A DNA stretch of 64,000 bases, from the NCBI GenBank assembly GCA_024225635.1, contig JAAEMK010000919.1, forward strand, positions 23,500 through 87,499, written 5' to 3'. The translations under genes and the position numbers were made by a program. The notes beneath the pieces were generated by a model that saw only the letters and a program-made list of their open reading frames with translations, did no database searches and had not been told where the DNA came from. The stretch comes from Desulfobacteraceae bacterium. Its GTDB lineage: Bacteria > Desulfobacterota > Desulfobacteria > Desulfobacterales > Desulfobacteraceae. Of this stretch, positions 52,856 through 62,923 are shown piece after piece. Position 1 is the stretch's first letter. Every line of letters starts with the position of its first letter.

Positions 52856-54001
52856 ATGACGACCATCATTGCGGTAACCGGCGGTAAAGGCGGCGTGGGA
52901 AAGACCAACATCAGTCTTAACCTGGCCCTGGAAATGGCCCGGGCAGGCATCAGGACCTGTCTGTTCGATGCCGATCTTGGACCGGCCAATATCAATCGTT
53001 TGATCAACCATTCCCCCGGGCAGACCCTGGAAGATGTGATGGAAAATCGCCTGGAACTGGATGGGATTGTGTTCAAGGATTATCAGGGCATAGATATCGT
53101 TCCGGGAAGTGCCGGCATCCGGCGGATGGCCGGCCTGGACGAAAAAGAGATCCCTTTTTTGATTCAAACCCTGTCCCTGCTTGCGCGCTACGACTGCCTG
53201 ATCCTGGACACTGCCGTCGGGGTGGCCAGGAACGTGATCTCCTTATGCCTTGCCGCCCCCCATGTGCTCCTCATCCTGACGCCTGAGTCCGGCAGCCTCA
53301 CCGACGAATACGCCCTGCTGAAAAACCTGGCCGTGAACGGGTTTGGCGGCAAGGTGCATGTGGTGGTAAACCGGGCGACCCCCCGGGCCAGGGGAGAGGT
53401 GGTGTTCGATCAGTTCAAGAAGGCGGTGGACAAGCACCTGAATCTGGAGCTTCTTTTTTTGGGGGCTGTTCCCGACGATCCCCGGGTGAACCTGGCCGTC
53501 CGGGAGCAGTGGCCTTTTCTCCTCCGCGATCCTTCCTCTCCTGCCTCGGAAGGCATCCAGGCGCTGGCCACGGCCTGCCAGGGGGGCATGGGCGAGCCGG
53601 CGCCGGAGTCGGTAAAATGTTTCTGGGAGGGTTATTTCCAGGCCCTGAAGGGCCCCCTGAGGACCGTCCGGAAGAAAAAACAGGGGAATGCCCCCAATGC
53701 CAGGGAGAAACACCGGGCGGAGCGTCACCCTCCATTGGAGTTGACGGACCCGGTCCCGGAATCCCTGGAGGCCTCGCTTTTGCGGGAGAAGGACATGGCA
53801 GGTCTTCTGGCGGAGATTGTCACCGGAATCGTCTCCATCTCCCGGGAATTGCGGGGGCTAAGGGAAACCACCGATTTCATGGTCCGCAAGGTGAAAGAGT
53901 CCCCCGCTTCCGCCCATTCCCCGGATCAGGGCAAGCCCCCGGTGATTAACCTGGATTTCGAAGCCTATCGCGATTCGGTTCAGGATCGCTCCGGAGCCTG
54001 A
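52856..54001 (+). CDS. MinD/FleN-like ParA-family ATPase
   Basis: A 381-residue P-loop ATPase. The deviant Walker A is GGKGGVGKTN at residues 10-19, switch I is DADLGPANINRL, and switch II is ILDTAVG. The last ~110 residues are an added charged tail, probably for partner binding. GAGG eight bases before the ATG supports the start. It follows the GspE-like gene by 62 bases in the same direction. ParA-like proteins place polar machines such as pili or flagella, fitting its neighbour. Confidence 0.87.
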   Translation: MTTIIAVTGGKGGVGKTNISLNLALEMARAGIRTCLFDADLGPANINRLINHSPGQTLEDVMENRLELDGIVFKDYQGIDIVPGSAGIRRMAGLDEKEIPFLIQTLSLLARYDCLILDTAVGVARNVISLCLAAPHVLLILTPESGSLTDEYALLKNLAVNGFGGKVHVVVNRATPRARGEVVFDQFKKAVDKHLNLELLFLGAVPDDPRVNLAVREQWPFLLRDPSSPASEGIQALATACQGGMGEPAPESVKCFWEGYFQALKGPLRTVRKKKQGNAPNAREKHRAERHPPLELTDPVPESLEASLLREKDMAGLLAEIVTGIVSISRELRGLRETTDFMVRKVKESPASAHSPDQGKPPVINLDFEAYRDSVQDRSGA

Positions 54002-54040
54002 ATCGCCGTGTTTTAGGAGGATGTAATGGTGGGGGCAGGC

Positions 54041-54075
54041 CTGTTCCCGATGCCTGGTGCAGGTATCAGGAACAG
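54041..54075. terminator. Imperfect hairpin after the MinD-like gene
   Basis: CTGTTCC and GGAACAG arms with inner GAT/ATC and CCTG/CAGG pairs form a long imperfect stem 40 bases past the stop. A T-run (TTGTTTTTTT) lies a little further on, before the convergent FKBP gene. Confidence 0.45.
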
Positions 54076-54121
54076 ACGCGCCATGGGCTTTATCGCCGGG
54101 AGGTTGTTTTTTTAAAGCTGC

Positions 54122-54652
54122 TTAGCAGTCACACCCGTTGCCGTCGTCACATCCGCAACCGTCGCTGCCGCCACAGCTGTCGCTGCCGCCGCCGCAGCCG
54201 CAGCCGTGGGCATCCGGCTCAAGGCCGGTTTCAACAATCTCGATATCGAAAATAAGGGTCTTTCCAGCCAGCATGTGGTTGATATCCATCTTGATCACGT
54301 CCTCGCCGATCTCGGCAACCACTGCGGGCACGGGGTTTCCGTTGGGGTCACTCAGGTGCAGCTGCATACCCACGGAAAGCTCCATGCCTTCCGGAACCGT
54401 GTCTCTTGGCAGTTCGACAACATTATCTTCGTTGCGGGGGCCGTATCCCTCTTCGGGGGGAATGGTCACGGTCTTTTTATCCCCTACGTTCATATCGATA
54501 ACTGCCTGGTCAAAGCCTTTGATGAGCTGTCCCGCTCCCACCGTGAACTTCAGGGGCTCCCGGCCTTCGGAGGAGTCAAACACCATTCCGTCTTCAAGTT
54601 TTCCCGTATAATTAACCTTTATCGTATCGCCAGACTTGATTGCCTCAGCCAT
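54122..54652 (-). CDS. FKBP-type peptidyl-prolyl isomerase, SlyD-like
   Basis: A 176-residue cytoplasmic isomerase. FKBP core blocks: VNYTGKLEDGMVFDSS, GAGQLIKGFDQAV, DKKTVTIPPEEGYG. An inserted IF-type chaperone domain lies in the middle (~70-130), and NHMLAGKTLIFDIEI closes the core, as in SlyD. The C-terminal ~28 residues are extremely rich in Cys, Gly and Asp (HGCGCGGGSDSCGG and onward, ending GCDC), a probable nickel/zinc-binding tail. SlyD delivers nickel to [NiFe] hydrogenases in E. coli; whether that applies here is open. Confidence 0.9.
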   Translation of the reverse strand: MAEAIKSGDTIKVNYTGKLEDGMVFDSSEGREPLKFTVGAGQLIKGFDQAVIDMNVGDKKTVTIPPEEGYGPRNEDNVVELPRDTVPEGMELSVGMQLHLSDPNGNPVPAVVAEIGEDVIKMDINHMLAGKTLIFDIEIVETGLEPDAHGCGCGGGSDSCGGSDGCGCDDGNGCDC

Positions 54653-54836
54653 TGTATAATCTCCCTGATATGATAGATATTCCGATCCTGCCGCGAATAC
54701 CCCATTAAAATTTATAATTCCGTCCCCTGTGCCACTTGGCCTGGGACCAAATTACAAGCAAAATAGGGGGTAGCTTATCAAACAAACCCCAATTATAAAA
54801 GAAAAATAACGGCCGGGCACTCTCCGGGGGAGGGGG

Positions 54837-55901
54837 TTAATCAAACAGGAAACGATATTTTCCGTATCCCTCCCGGCTGAGTTCCTCCCTGGGAATGAAT
54901 CGCAACGCCGCTGAATTTATGCAGTACCGGCGTCCTCCGGGCGGCGGTCCGTCTGGGAATACGTGCCCAAGATGGGAGTTCGCGTGACGGCTTCGGACCT
55001 CCACCCTGGTCATGAATAGGCTTTCGTCTTTTATCTCCACGATATTGTCCGGCTCCAGGGGAGCGGTAAAGCTTGGCCAGCCGGTTTTTGAATCGTATTT
55101 ATCCATTGAACTGAACAGGGGCTCTCCGGATACGATGTCCACGTAAATCCCTTCCGCCTTGTTGTACCAGTAAGCGTTGTCAAAGGCCGGTTCCGTGCCG
55201 TTCTCCTGGGTGACATGATATTGCAGCCCGGTGAGTGAACGCTTCAGCTGCCCTGGGGAGGGTTTTTTAAACTCAAAGCCCCCATGGTGCTTTTGCGGTT
55301 TTTCTTTGATATCGCTCCAGACCTCTTTCAGGAAACCGTCCCGGCCGGACCCGTACCGGTATAGTTTGTAACGCACCGGATTCTTCTTGTAATAATCCTG
55401 ATGATATTCTTCCGCAGGAAAGAAAACAGTTGCCGGAAGGATCTGTGTCACCACGGGCTTGTCGAAAATGCCGGATGTGTCGAGCTGTTCCTTTGACGCT
55501 TGCGCCGCCTTCATCTGTTCCTCTGAATGACAGAATATCGCGGTTTTGTACTGATCCCCCCTGTCCGCGAACTGACCGTCCGGATCTGTGGGATCCACCT
55601 GGCGCCAGAACTGGTCCAGAAGCTCGGTGTAACTGATTCTGCCCGGATCAAAGACGATCTCCACGGCCTCCAGGTGACCGGTTTCCCCACTTGAAACTTC
55701 CTGATAGGTGGGATTTTCCTTATGGCCGCCGGTATACCCCGAGATGACCGAAATGACACCATCCATATGTTCAAAGGGTTTTTCCATGCACCAGAAACAC
55801 CCGCCAGCGAAAGTTGCCTTCCCAAGGCCCGGTCGGGCTTCAATGGCGAAGGCAAACAGAAGCAGGCACGAAAGAAACAGAAAACCTGTGTAGTACAGCA
55901 T
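54837..55901 (-). CDS. msrAB: Fused methionine sulfoxide reductase MsrA-MsrB, exported
   Basis: A 354-residue bifunctional repair enzyme. Signal peptide ([16 protein letters not shown]), then the MsrA domain with catalytic Cys in [11 protein letters not shown], then the MsrB domain ([34 protein letters not shown] with catalytic Cys). MsrA acts on the S- and MsrB on the R-epimer of methionine sulfoxide, here probably in the periplasm. The structural zinc cysteines of many MsrB proteins are absent (PLFSS region lacks CxxC), as in other fused forms. Confidence 0.93.
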   Translation of the reverse strand: MLYYTGFLFLSCLLLFAFAIEARPGLGKATFAGGCFWCMEKPFEHMDGVISVISGYTGGHKENPTYQEVSSGETGHLEAVEIVFDPGRISYTELLDQFWRQVDPTDPDGQFADRGDQYKTAIFCHSEEQMKAAQASKEQLDTSGIFDKPVVTQILPATVFFPAEEYHQDYYKKNPVRYKLYRYGSGRDGFLKEVWSDIKEKPQKHHGGFEFKKPSPGQLKRSLTGLQYHVTQENGTEPAFDNAYWYNKAEGIYVDIVSGEPLFSSMDKYDSKTGWPSFTAPLEPDNIVEIKDESLFMTRVEVRSRHANSHLGHVFPDGPPPGGRRYCINSAALRFIPREELSREGYGKYRFLFD

Positions 55902-55987
55902 GACAGCCTCCTTTGGCCGGCCGGTTTGAATTTTGGGTCGGATTCCGTTCCGTTACAGGAGATCTTACAACGGTTTTTTGCGGAATC

Positions 55988-58177
55988 TCATCGGCCACTG
56001 GGCTCGAACCCAGGCGCTTTGTCATCAAAGGCGGCTGAAGACCCGAGATCCGGAGGGGTATTCTCCACAGGGGATAACTCTCCCTTTTTCTTTCCATGGC
56101 CCCCGACCAGGGCAACCATATCGGAAACCGAGCTCCGCATTTGCGCCGCCTGGGAGCTCATCTCTTCCGACGCAGCCGCAGAATCCTCCGCACTGGCGGC
56201 ATTCTGCTGAACCACCTTGTTCATTTGCGTCACCGCTTTGTTAACCTGTTTGATCCCGTTCGCCTGTTCCCCGGAGGCCGCGGATATTTCACCGACAAGT
56301 TCGCCGACTTTTTTAGTACTGCCGTCCACCTGGCTAAAGGCCTCATTGGTAATGGTTACAAGCTCCGCACCCTCATGCACTTTTGCTACAATCCCCTGGA
56401 TAAGGTCTGCCGTGTTTTTGGCAGCCTCTGCCGCGCGCATGGCCAGGTTCCTTACCTCATCCGCCACAACTGCGAAACCGGCGCCCGCCTCGCCGGCCCT
56501 GGCAGCCTCCACCGCGGCGTTCAGCGCCAGAAGATTGGTCTGGAACGCTATCTCATCAATGGTCTTGATGATTTTTGACGTCTCCTCGCTCGTCTTGGAA
56601 ATATCCTCCATGGAGGTTGTCAATTCGCCCATGGAATCGTTGGCTTTGATTACAACCCGGGTGGTCTCTCCCATGAGTGTATCTGCCTGGGTTGCGTTAC
56701 CGGCATTTCGATCGGTCATGGCGGTTATCTCGTCCAGGGCCGACGAAGTGTCCTTGATGGATGTCGCCTGCTCAGATGCTCCCCTGGCCAGATCCTGTGA
56801 GGATATTGAAACTTGATTGATGTTGCCGGCCAGCTCCCGGGCCACAGAACTGAGTTCCTGAACCGAGTGATTGATGGGGATGTTGATGTATCGCCTGGTC
56901 CAGAACGTGACGAGCACCAGCACCGCCACCAGAACGGCGACACTGCCCACAGCGATAAGTACCAGCCCCCTGGTGACGTTATTGTTGATGCGAATATTGG
57001 TCTGCTGGATCTCATTGCCCATCTCGGCAGCTATTTTATCGACTTTCGCTTCCAGCTCTGCCGTGGTTTTTTTGACTTTCATCTCAACGTCGTTGATGTA
57101 AATCCCCGTCCCGATCACCCAGTTCCACTTCTTGAAAAGCATGCCATAGGACAATTTGGGTTGCGGGGCGTCTTCACCGGGTTTGGGCCAGAGATAATCC
57201 ACAAATCCGCTGCCGTCCCGCCGGCAGACCTCAACAAAGGCCTGGAACAGGTTCTGGTCCTTGCCCAAGGCGCAGTTGTACTTGGGGTTATCCAGCATCT
57301 TGCCGTCCAACTGGGGGGCGATGGGGTGCATGATCATCTTCGGGTAGGGGCTTCCCATGTCGTTGATCCAGAAATAATCCTTGTTCTCCGGACCGTACCT
57401 CAGGCTTTTGACCATCTCCAGTGCATCCTTTTTCAATTGTTCTTCCGCCACCTCCAGGTAGACGCCGGTACCAATGACCCAATTCCATTCTTCGAAAAGC
57501 TTGACATAGGACAGTTTTGGCTTGAGCTTTTCTTCGCCGGGTTTGGGCCAGAGATAATCCACAAAGCCGCTGCCATAGGTCTCGCAGACCTGGACAAAGG
57601 CCTGGAACAGGTTCTGGTCCTTGCCCAAGGCGCAGTTGTACTTTGGGTCGTCCAGCACCATGCCGTCCAATTGGGGGGCGATGGGGTGCATGACCATCTT
57701 CGGGTAGGGGGTGTCCATGTCGTTGATCCAGAAATAGTCCTTGTTGGCTGGACCGTATCTCAGCTGACTGATCAACGCGGCTGCCAATTCTTTCTTTTCA
57801 TACACCCCCAGGTCAGACCGTTTATCAACGCTGATCAGGATGCTGTAGGCGGTGTTGAGGGCATTCTGGAGGGGCGTTTGGTAAACCTGTTGCAGTTTCT
57901 TCTTATCGTGGGCGTCGTCATAGGCCTTTTGAAGGACACCAATCGCCGTCTGTATCTGGGACTGGAGATACTCTTTTTTCTGGGCGATCAGCTCTTGACG
58001 CTGGCGATCCGAATTAATATGGATCAGTTTAATATTTTCGGTGCTGAGAGAGGCGATCTGGGTGATGGATGTGTCCCGGTTCCGGACCAGCTGCCAGGCT
58101 GACAGGCCCCCCACGATCAATGAACACAGCATCAAAGAGGAAATGAGTAACAAAATTATTTTTGTATTGATCTTCAT
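55988..58177 (-). CDS. Methyl-accepting chemotaxis protein with tandem Cache domains
   Basis: A 729-residue chemoreceptor. TM1 lies near residues 7-29. The periplasmic part contains two nearly identical Cache_2-type units of about 120 residues (each with [23 protein letters not shown] and [16 protein letters not shown]). TM2 is near 400-425, followed by a HAMP-like region and the signalling domain with the hairpin tip [24 protein letters not shown]. It senses a small ligand outside the inner membrane and signals through CheA/CheW, which are not in the window. The gene ends shortly before MsrAB. Confidence 0.93.
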   Translation of the reverse strand: MKINTKIILLLISSLMLCSLIVGGLSAWQLVRNRDTSITQIASLSTENIKLIHINSDRQRQELIAQKKEYLQSQIQTAIGVLQKAYDDAHDKKKLQQVYQTPLQNALNTAYSILISVDKRSDLGVYEKKELAAALISQLRYGPANKDYFWINDMDTPYPKMVMHPIAPQLDGMVLDDPKYNCALGKDQNLFQAFVQVCETYGSGFVDYLWPKPGEEKLKPKLSYVKLFEEWNWVIGTGVYLEVAEEQLKKDALEMVKSLRYGPENKDYFWINDMGSPYPKMIMHPIAPQLDGKMLDNPKYNCALGKDQNLFQAFVEVCRRDGSGFVDYLWPKPGEDAPQPKLSYGMLFKKWNWVIGTGIYINDVEMKVKKTTAELEAKVDKIAAEMGNEIQQTNIRINNNVTRGLVLIAVGSVAVLVAVLVLVTFWTRRYINIPINHSVQELSSVARELAGNINQVSISSQDLARGASEQATSIKDTSSALDEITAMTDRNAGNATQADTLMGETTRVVIKANDSMGELTTSMEDISKTSEETSKIIKTIDEIAFQTNLLALNAAVEAARAGEAGAGFAVVADEVRNLAMRAAEAAKNTADLIQGIVAKVHEGAELVTITNEAFSQVDGSTKKVGELVGEISAASGEQANGIKQVNKAVTQMNKVVQQNAASAEDSAAASEEMSSQAAQMRSSVSDMVALVGGHGKKKGELSPVENTPPDLGSSAAFDDKAPGFEPSGR
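57117..57762 (-). repeat. 360-bp internal tandem duplication in the chemoreceptor gene
   Basis: The stretch 57117-57402 repeats at 57477-57762 with a constant offset of 360 bases (120 codons). Long stretches are identical, including a run of over 40 bases around CTGGAACAGGTTCTGG. Each unit encodes one Cache domain. Confidence 0.8.
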
Positions 58178-58714
58178 GATCGTTCCCCCCGGTTTGTAAT
58201 ATGGATTGAAATCAGGGCTTTTATACCCGTTTCGCCTTCTGCATCTTTACGGCCTGATCAATTTTGGGACGATAACCCGGTTGTTTAGCCGTCGCGGCCG
58301 GAAATTTAAAATGCTTCGCGGAAGATCCCTGCCGAAACATTGACTTTTGAAAGAGAGAGAAGAGAACATTAGATGAAATCAACCATACAGCGCATCAAGA
58401 CCATACAGCTAATCAGGTTAGATTGGAATAGAGTAAGACAGGAAGAGCCTTTTTGTCAATGGAAAATTCCATGGTCAATTTGTTCTGCTCATATTGGCGA
58501 AATAATTGTTTCTTTGCGGATCAATCATAACTTCTCAATGCTCGGGTTTTGTGCAACCATCGGCGAATCCCGCCTTGAGATTTCTTGACATGACCCTGCC
58601 GAAGATGGCCCTGATGGCGGACGGCTTTGCCGGATGATTCCTCGGCAAGGCCGTTTTTCAGTTTTTGCCATTTCCCATCCAAATGCGGCGAAAGATCCTT
58701 TTTGAATCGTTGAT
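58178..58714. other. Intergenic region between chemoreceptor and aconitase remnant
   Basis: Contains the chemoreceptor promoter at its left side. An open frame at 58373-58588 has only a weak purine-rich site upstream and no family features. I see no repeat or RNA gene. Confidence 0.45.
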
Positions 58715-59353
58715 TCAGGAGGGCTCGTTTATGAGTTTCCGCAGCACATATGGTAAAATTCCCCCGTGTTCAAAATAGGCCACGTCCACGTCGGTGTTCA
58801 GGCGGGCCACCACGTCAAAGGTGATTTTTTGACCGTCGGTCCGGGTGGCGGTCACGCCCGGGGGAAGCTCCCCCACCAGCCGCACCCCGATCATCTCGGG
58901 GATCGACATATAATAGGGCTGGCCCAGCATCACCGCTTCGGCCTCAATGCCCCCCACCCCCCATCCCATCACCCCGATCCCGTTGATCATGGGGGTGTGG
59001 GAATCGGTGCCCACCAGGGTGTCGGGGAAGGCGATGGCTTCATTCTCTCCTTTTTCCGTCATGATCACCCGCCCCAGGTGTTCCAGGTTGACCTGGTGGC
59101 AAATACCGGAATTGGGCGGCACCACCTTGAAGTTATCAAAGCTGCCCTGGGCCCATTTCAGGAGCATGTACCGCTCGGCATTGCGCTGATACTCGAGATC
59201 AACGTTGCGCTTCAGCGCCTGGGCCGTGCCATGGTAATCCACCTGTACCGAGTGGTCCACAATCAGTTCCACCGGTACCAGGGGATTGATATCGTATATG
59301 GTGTACGGCTTGCCTTTGATTGAAAGCTGCCGCATGAAATCTTCATGTTTCAT
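58715..59353 (-). pseudogene. acnA: Aconitase with two large in-frame internal deletions
   Basis: A 212-codon frame with start, stop and no frameshift, but only three pieces of an ~890-residue AcnA. Residues 1-22 ([16 protein letters not shown]) match the extreme N-terminus. The frame then jumps to [17 protein letters not shown], normally ~85 residues later, and runs through [24 protein letters not shown] to GVTAT. There it jumps about 600 residues to the true C-terminus ([26 protein letters not shown]). All three [4Fe-4S] cysteines and the swivelling domain are lost, so aconitase activity is excluded. Either a decaying gene, an assembly artefact, or a small retained protein. Confidence 0.8.
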
Positions 59354-59662
59354 GGTTCCCCCTGTAATGGATTGGTTTGAAGTTATGGCGTAATAAGAAA
59401 AAAAGGGTTTGGGCCCGCCAATTTCAGGCAGAAGCGTCCGGGGAATGGATGGCAGGAAATAGTGGGAGTTTCAGCTGTGGTAAAAAAACTATAGGGGAAA
59501 TGGCCCACCGGTGTCAACCTGAACATGTCCTGCCCTTTGGCAAGCCGGTAGAAGCGCCCGCCGGGGCGGTTTTAAGCTTGAAACAGGAGCAGGGTTTGAC
59601 AAAACCGGCTTGTGAACGTAATCTTAGGAAATTTAAAGCCATTGATACCTGGGAGGGAAGTG
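59354..59662. other. Intergenic region upstream of the GGDEF/EAL gene
   Basis: About 310 bases between divergent genes. It must hold both promoters. No open frame with a credible start and no clear inverted repeat was found. Confidence 0.45.
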
Positions 59663-62600
59663 ATGTTTGCGGGACAGGGAAATTTACGGATTAGAACAAA
59701 ATTGTTCATTACCTATTTTTCGGTGTTTGTTTTCATACTGGCGGGGTCTTCCCTCCTGACCTACTCCCTGGTAAAAAGGAGCATCGACGCCAATATTACC
59801 AGTCAGATGACCGCGGCCCTGGATTCGATCCACGGCATGGTGGTTGAGACGGCAGACCTGGTTATCCAAAATCACCTCCGCGCCATTGTGGAAAAGCGGC
59901 TCGAGGCCCTTGGCCTTCACCTGGACAATGTGAAACGGGGGTATGTCACGGAAGGGGTTGCCAGGGCAAGGGCATTCAAGGAATTGACATCCGAGCCAAT
60001 CGGTACCTCCGGCTACCTCTACTGCCTCGACTCCCGGGGCATTTTTCAGGCCCATCCCCAATCCTCCCTGGTGGGCAGGGATGTCTCGTCCCGGGCGTTT
60101 GTCAAGGAGCTGCTGAATTCCAAGGCAGGGTACCTGGAATATGAGTGGCAAAACCCTAATGAGGCGGCCCCCCGGCGGAAGGCCCTTTATATGAAGCGGT
60201 TCGAACCCTGGGACTTGATCGTTGCCGCCTCGAGCTACAAGGAGGAGTTTTCAGACCTTGTGCGGCCTGGGGACCTGTCCCAGGCGGTTTCGGCCTTCAG
60301 GTTCGGACAATCCGGGTACACCTTTATCATGGACGCCAAGGGCAAGGTCAGCATCCCTCCCGGGCACGATCCCTTGCTGCTGGAAAGCGCTCCCAGGGAG
60401 AAGATCCTGTCAATGCCAAAGGGAGTGACCCTGACCCGGGCGGGCGACCGGCAGGTGATCCATGTCCACAGGCGGATTCCGGCCCTGGGCTGGACCATTG
60501 TCAGCGCTGCCTACGCGGATGAGTTTGATATCGCTTCCACCCAGATCCAACGTGTCTTCTGGATGACGGGCCTGGTGGCGTCCCTGGTCATACTTCTTGT
60601 TGTGCTCTGGCTGAGCAACAGTCTGAACCGGCCGGTGAAGGGGATGATAGACACCTTTGGTAAGGGCATCTCCGGGGATTTCTCCGTGCGCCTCAAAGAG
60701 AACGCCGATACCTATGAATATAAGCTCCTGGCACGGCATTTTAACCGGTTCATGGAAACCTTTGAAAACTATGCCTTTGAGTTGAACGCCAAAATCCTTG
60801 AGCTCAAACAGTCCAAGGAGCGTATCCGGGTGCTGGCGAAGTTTCCCGATGAAAGCCCCAACCCAGTTCTTCGGGTCTCCCCTGAATTCACCCTGCTCTA
60901 CCTGAACCAGGCGGGTCACGCCCTTTTTTCCGACCGGGGAGTTGAGGCGGGAAAGCCCCTTCCCCCTGACTGGATCGAAAAGCTTGAGCAGGGCCTTGGG
61001 AGAGAGGATTACCCGGAGCTGGAGATCACCATGGACAACCGGGTGTTTTTATTCAGGACCAGCACAATCTCGGAAACGGAGTCCTACTACGTATACGGTC
61101 GGGAAATCACGGAGAAAAAGCATTATGAAAATCTATTGCTGCTTTCCGACAGCGTGTTTCAAAACAGCATCGAGGGCATCACCGTCACCGATGCCGATGG
61201 TACCATCCAGCGGGTCAACCCGGCTTTTGAGGGAATCACCGGGTACACGGCCGGGGAGGCGGTGGGCCAGAACCCCCGGATTCTCAAGTCGGACCGCCAC
61301 TCCCCGGAATTTTACGATAACATGTGGGCAGACCTTAAACAAAAGGGCCAGTGGAGCGGAGAGATCTGGAACCGGAAAAAGAGCGGGGAAGCCTATCCGG
61401 AATGGCTCTCCATCACCGCCGTCACGGACAATAAAGGCGAGGTGTCACGCTATGTGGCGGTGTTCCATGACATGACCGAGATCAAGCGCAGCCAGGAGAA
61501 GCTCAGGTTCAGGACCTACCACGACGGCCTGACCGGGCTGCCCAACCGCCTGCTCTTTGAGGACCGTCTTGAACGGTCCGTCAGCATCGCCCAGAAGAAC
61601 AAGCTTCAGGTGGCCGTTCTCTGCCTGGACCTGGACAATTTTAAACATGTCAACGAGAGCCTTGGACACCATATCGGCGACTTTTTTCTCCAGGAGGTCG
61701 GGAAACGGATCTCCCAGGTGTTCACGGACAAGACAACGGTCTCCCGGTTTGGGGGTGACCAGTTTAATATCATCCTCAACAGTGTCGCCAATGCCAAGGA
61801 AGCGGTCACCTGCGCAACGGACATGATGGCCCTGTTTGAAAGCCCGTTCATGGTGGAGGAAAAGGAGATCTTCGCCAACATCAGCATTGGCATCAGCCTG
61901 TTCCCCACGGACGGCACCACCCCCTCGGCCCTGATCCAGAACGCTGAGATCGCCATGCACAAGACCAAGGCCTCGGGCAAGAACAGTTATTCCCTGTTTG
62001 AGACCGGCATGAACCAGCGGATGATCAAACGGATCGAACTTGAGGCGGATTTGCGGCACGGCCTCGGGAAGAACGAGTTCAAGCTCTATTATCAGCCCAA
62101 GGTGTCGGTTGAAACCGGAAAGATCTCGGGTATGGAGGCCTTGATCCGCTGGGATAACGCTGAAAAAGGGCTCATCTCCCCGGGCGACTTCATCCCCGTT
62201 GCCGAAGAGACCGGGTTGATCGAACCCATCGGCGCCTGGGTGCTCAACCAGGCGTGCATCCAGACCCGGAAATGGCATGACCTGGGATACGAATCCCTCA
62301 AGATCGCCGTGAACCTCTCGGCCGTGCAGTTCCGGGACAAGGATCTGGCAAACAAGATCCGGGCCGCCCTCAACAATGCCGGACTCCATCCCCGGTTCCT
62401 CAACCTGGAGATCACCGAGAGCCTGGTGATGTACGATGTGGAAGCGGCCATCGACACCATGAACCGGATCGCGGACCTGGGGGTGAGCTTCTCCATTGAT
62501 GATTTCGGCACCGGGTATTCCTCCCTGAGTTACCTGAAACGCTTTCCCGTGGCCATCCTCAAGGTGGACCAGTCCTTTGTCCGGGAAATCCCCGGCAGCA

Positions 62601-62806
62601 AGGACGACATGGTGATCGCCCGCACCATCCTCTCCATGGCAAAGAGCCTGAACATGAAAACCGTGGCCGAAGGGGTCGAGACCGAAGCCCAGCTTGAGTT
62701 CATGCAGGCCAACCATTGCGACGAGATCCAGGGCTACTACTATAGTCCCCCGGTTCCGGCGGACAGGTTCCAGGTCCTGCTTGAAGAGGGAATAAAAAGA
62801 GCTTGA
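59663..62806 (+). CDS. Cache-HAMP-PAS-GGDEF-EAL c-di-GMP signalling protein
   Basis: A 1047-residue membrane sensor. TM1 (about 13-35), a periplasmic double-Cache region (GYLYCLDSRGIFQAHP, SGYTFIMDAKG), TM2 (about 300-322), HAMP, a divergent PAS and a good PAS (SVFQNSIEGITVTDADGTI), then GGDEF and EAL. The GGDEF site reads G-G-D-Q-F, so diguanylate cyclase activity is doubtful. The EAL site keeps EALIRW, ITESLVM, DDFGTGYSSL and KVDQSFV, so c-di-GMP breakdown is likely. GGAGG six bases before the ATG at 59663 fixes the start. Confidence 0.93.
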   Translation: MFAGQGNLRIRTKLFITYFSVFVFILAGSSLLTYSLVKRSIDANITSQMTAALDSIHGMVVETADLVIQNHLRAIVEKRLEALGLHLDNVKRGYVTEGVARARAFKELTSEPIGTSGYLYCLDSRGIFQAHPQSSLVGRDVSSRAFVKELLNSKAGYLEYEWQNPNEAAPRRKALYMKRFEPWDLIVAASSYKEEFSDLVRPGDLSQAVSAFRFGQSGYTFIMDAKGKVSIPPGHDPLLLESAPREKILSMPKGVTLTRAGDRQVIHVHRRIPALGWTIVSAAYADEFDIASTQIQRVFWMTGLVASLVILLVVLWLSNSLNRPVKGMIDTFGKGISGDFSVRLKENADTYEYKLLARHFNRFMETFENYAFELNAKILELKQSKERIRVLAKFPDESPNPVLRVSPEFTLLYLNQAGHALFSDRGVEAGKPLPPDWIEKLEQGLGREDYPELEITMDNRVFLFRTSTISETESYYVYGREITEKKHYENLLLLSDSVFQNSIEGITVTDADGTIQRVNPAFEGITGYTAGEAVGQNPRILKSDRHSPEFYDNMWADLKQKGQWSGEIWNRKKSGEAYPEWLSITAVTDNKGEVSRYVAVFHDMTEIKRSQEKLRFRTYHDGLTGLPNRLLFEDRLERSVSIAQKNKLQVAVLCLDLDNFKHVNESLGHHIGDFFLQEVGKRISQVFTDKTTVSRFGGDQFNIILNSVANAKEAVTCATDMMALFESPFMVEEKEIFANISIGISLFPTDGTTPSALIQNAEIAMHKTKASGKNSYSLFETGMNQRMIKRIELEADLRHGLGKNEFKLYYQPKVSVETGKISGMEALIRWDNAEKGLISPGDFIPVAEETGLIEPIGAWVLNQACIQTRKWHDLGYESLKIAVNLSAVQFRDKDLANKIRAALNNAGLHPRFLNLEITESLVMYDVEAAIDTMNRIADLGVSFSIDDFGTGYSSLSYLKRFPVAILKVDQSFVREIPGSKDDMVIARTILSMAKSLNMKTVAEGVETEAQLEFMQANHCDEIQGYYYSPPVPADRFQVLLEEGIKRA

Positions 62807-62923
62807 AATCAAAGGCCATTCGAGTTCCTACACACACCGTGTTCTATTTGACTAACTATCCTTGCCGGAGACGCCTGTGGAGGAACGCTGTGAAAATCGG
62901 GTTCCGGGGAATAACGTTTCAGT

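Noticed and set aside
55995-56070. GGGCTCGAACCC, resembling a tRNA T-arm
   Set aside because: It lies within the chemoreceptor C-terminal codons, and no acceptor, D or anticodon arm can be fitted.
58373-58588. 71-codon open frame upstream of the aconitase remnant
   Set aside because: Only a weak purine stretch before the ATG and no similarity to anything recognised.
61445-62812. 455-residue open frame on the minus strand
   Set aside because: Antisense shadow of the GGDEF/EAL coding region.
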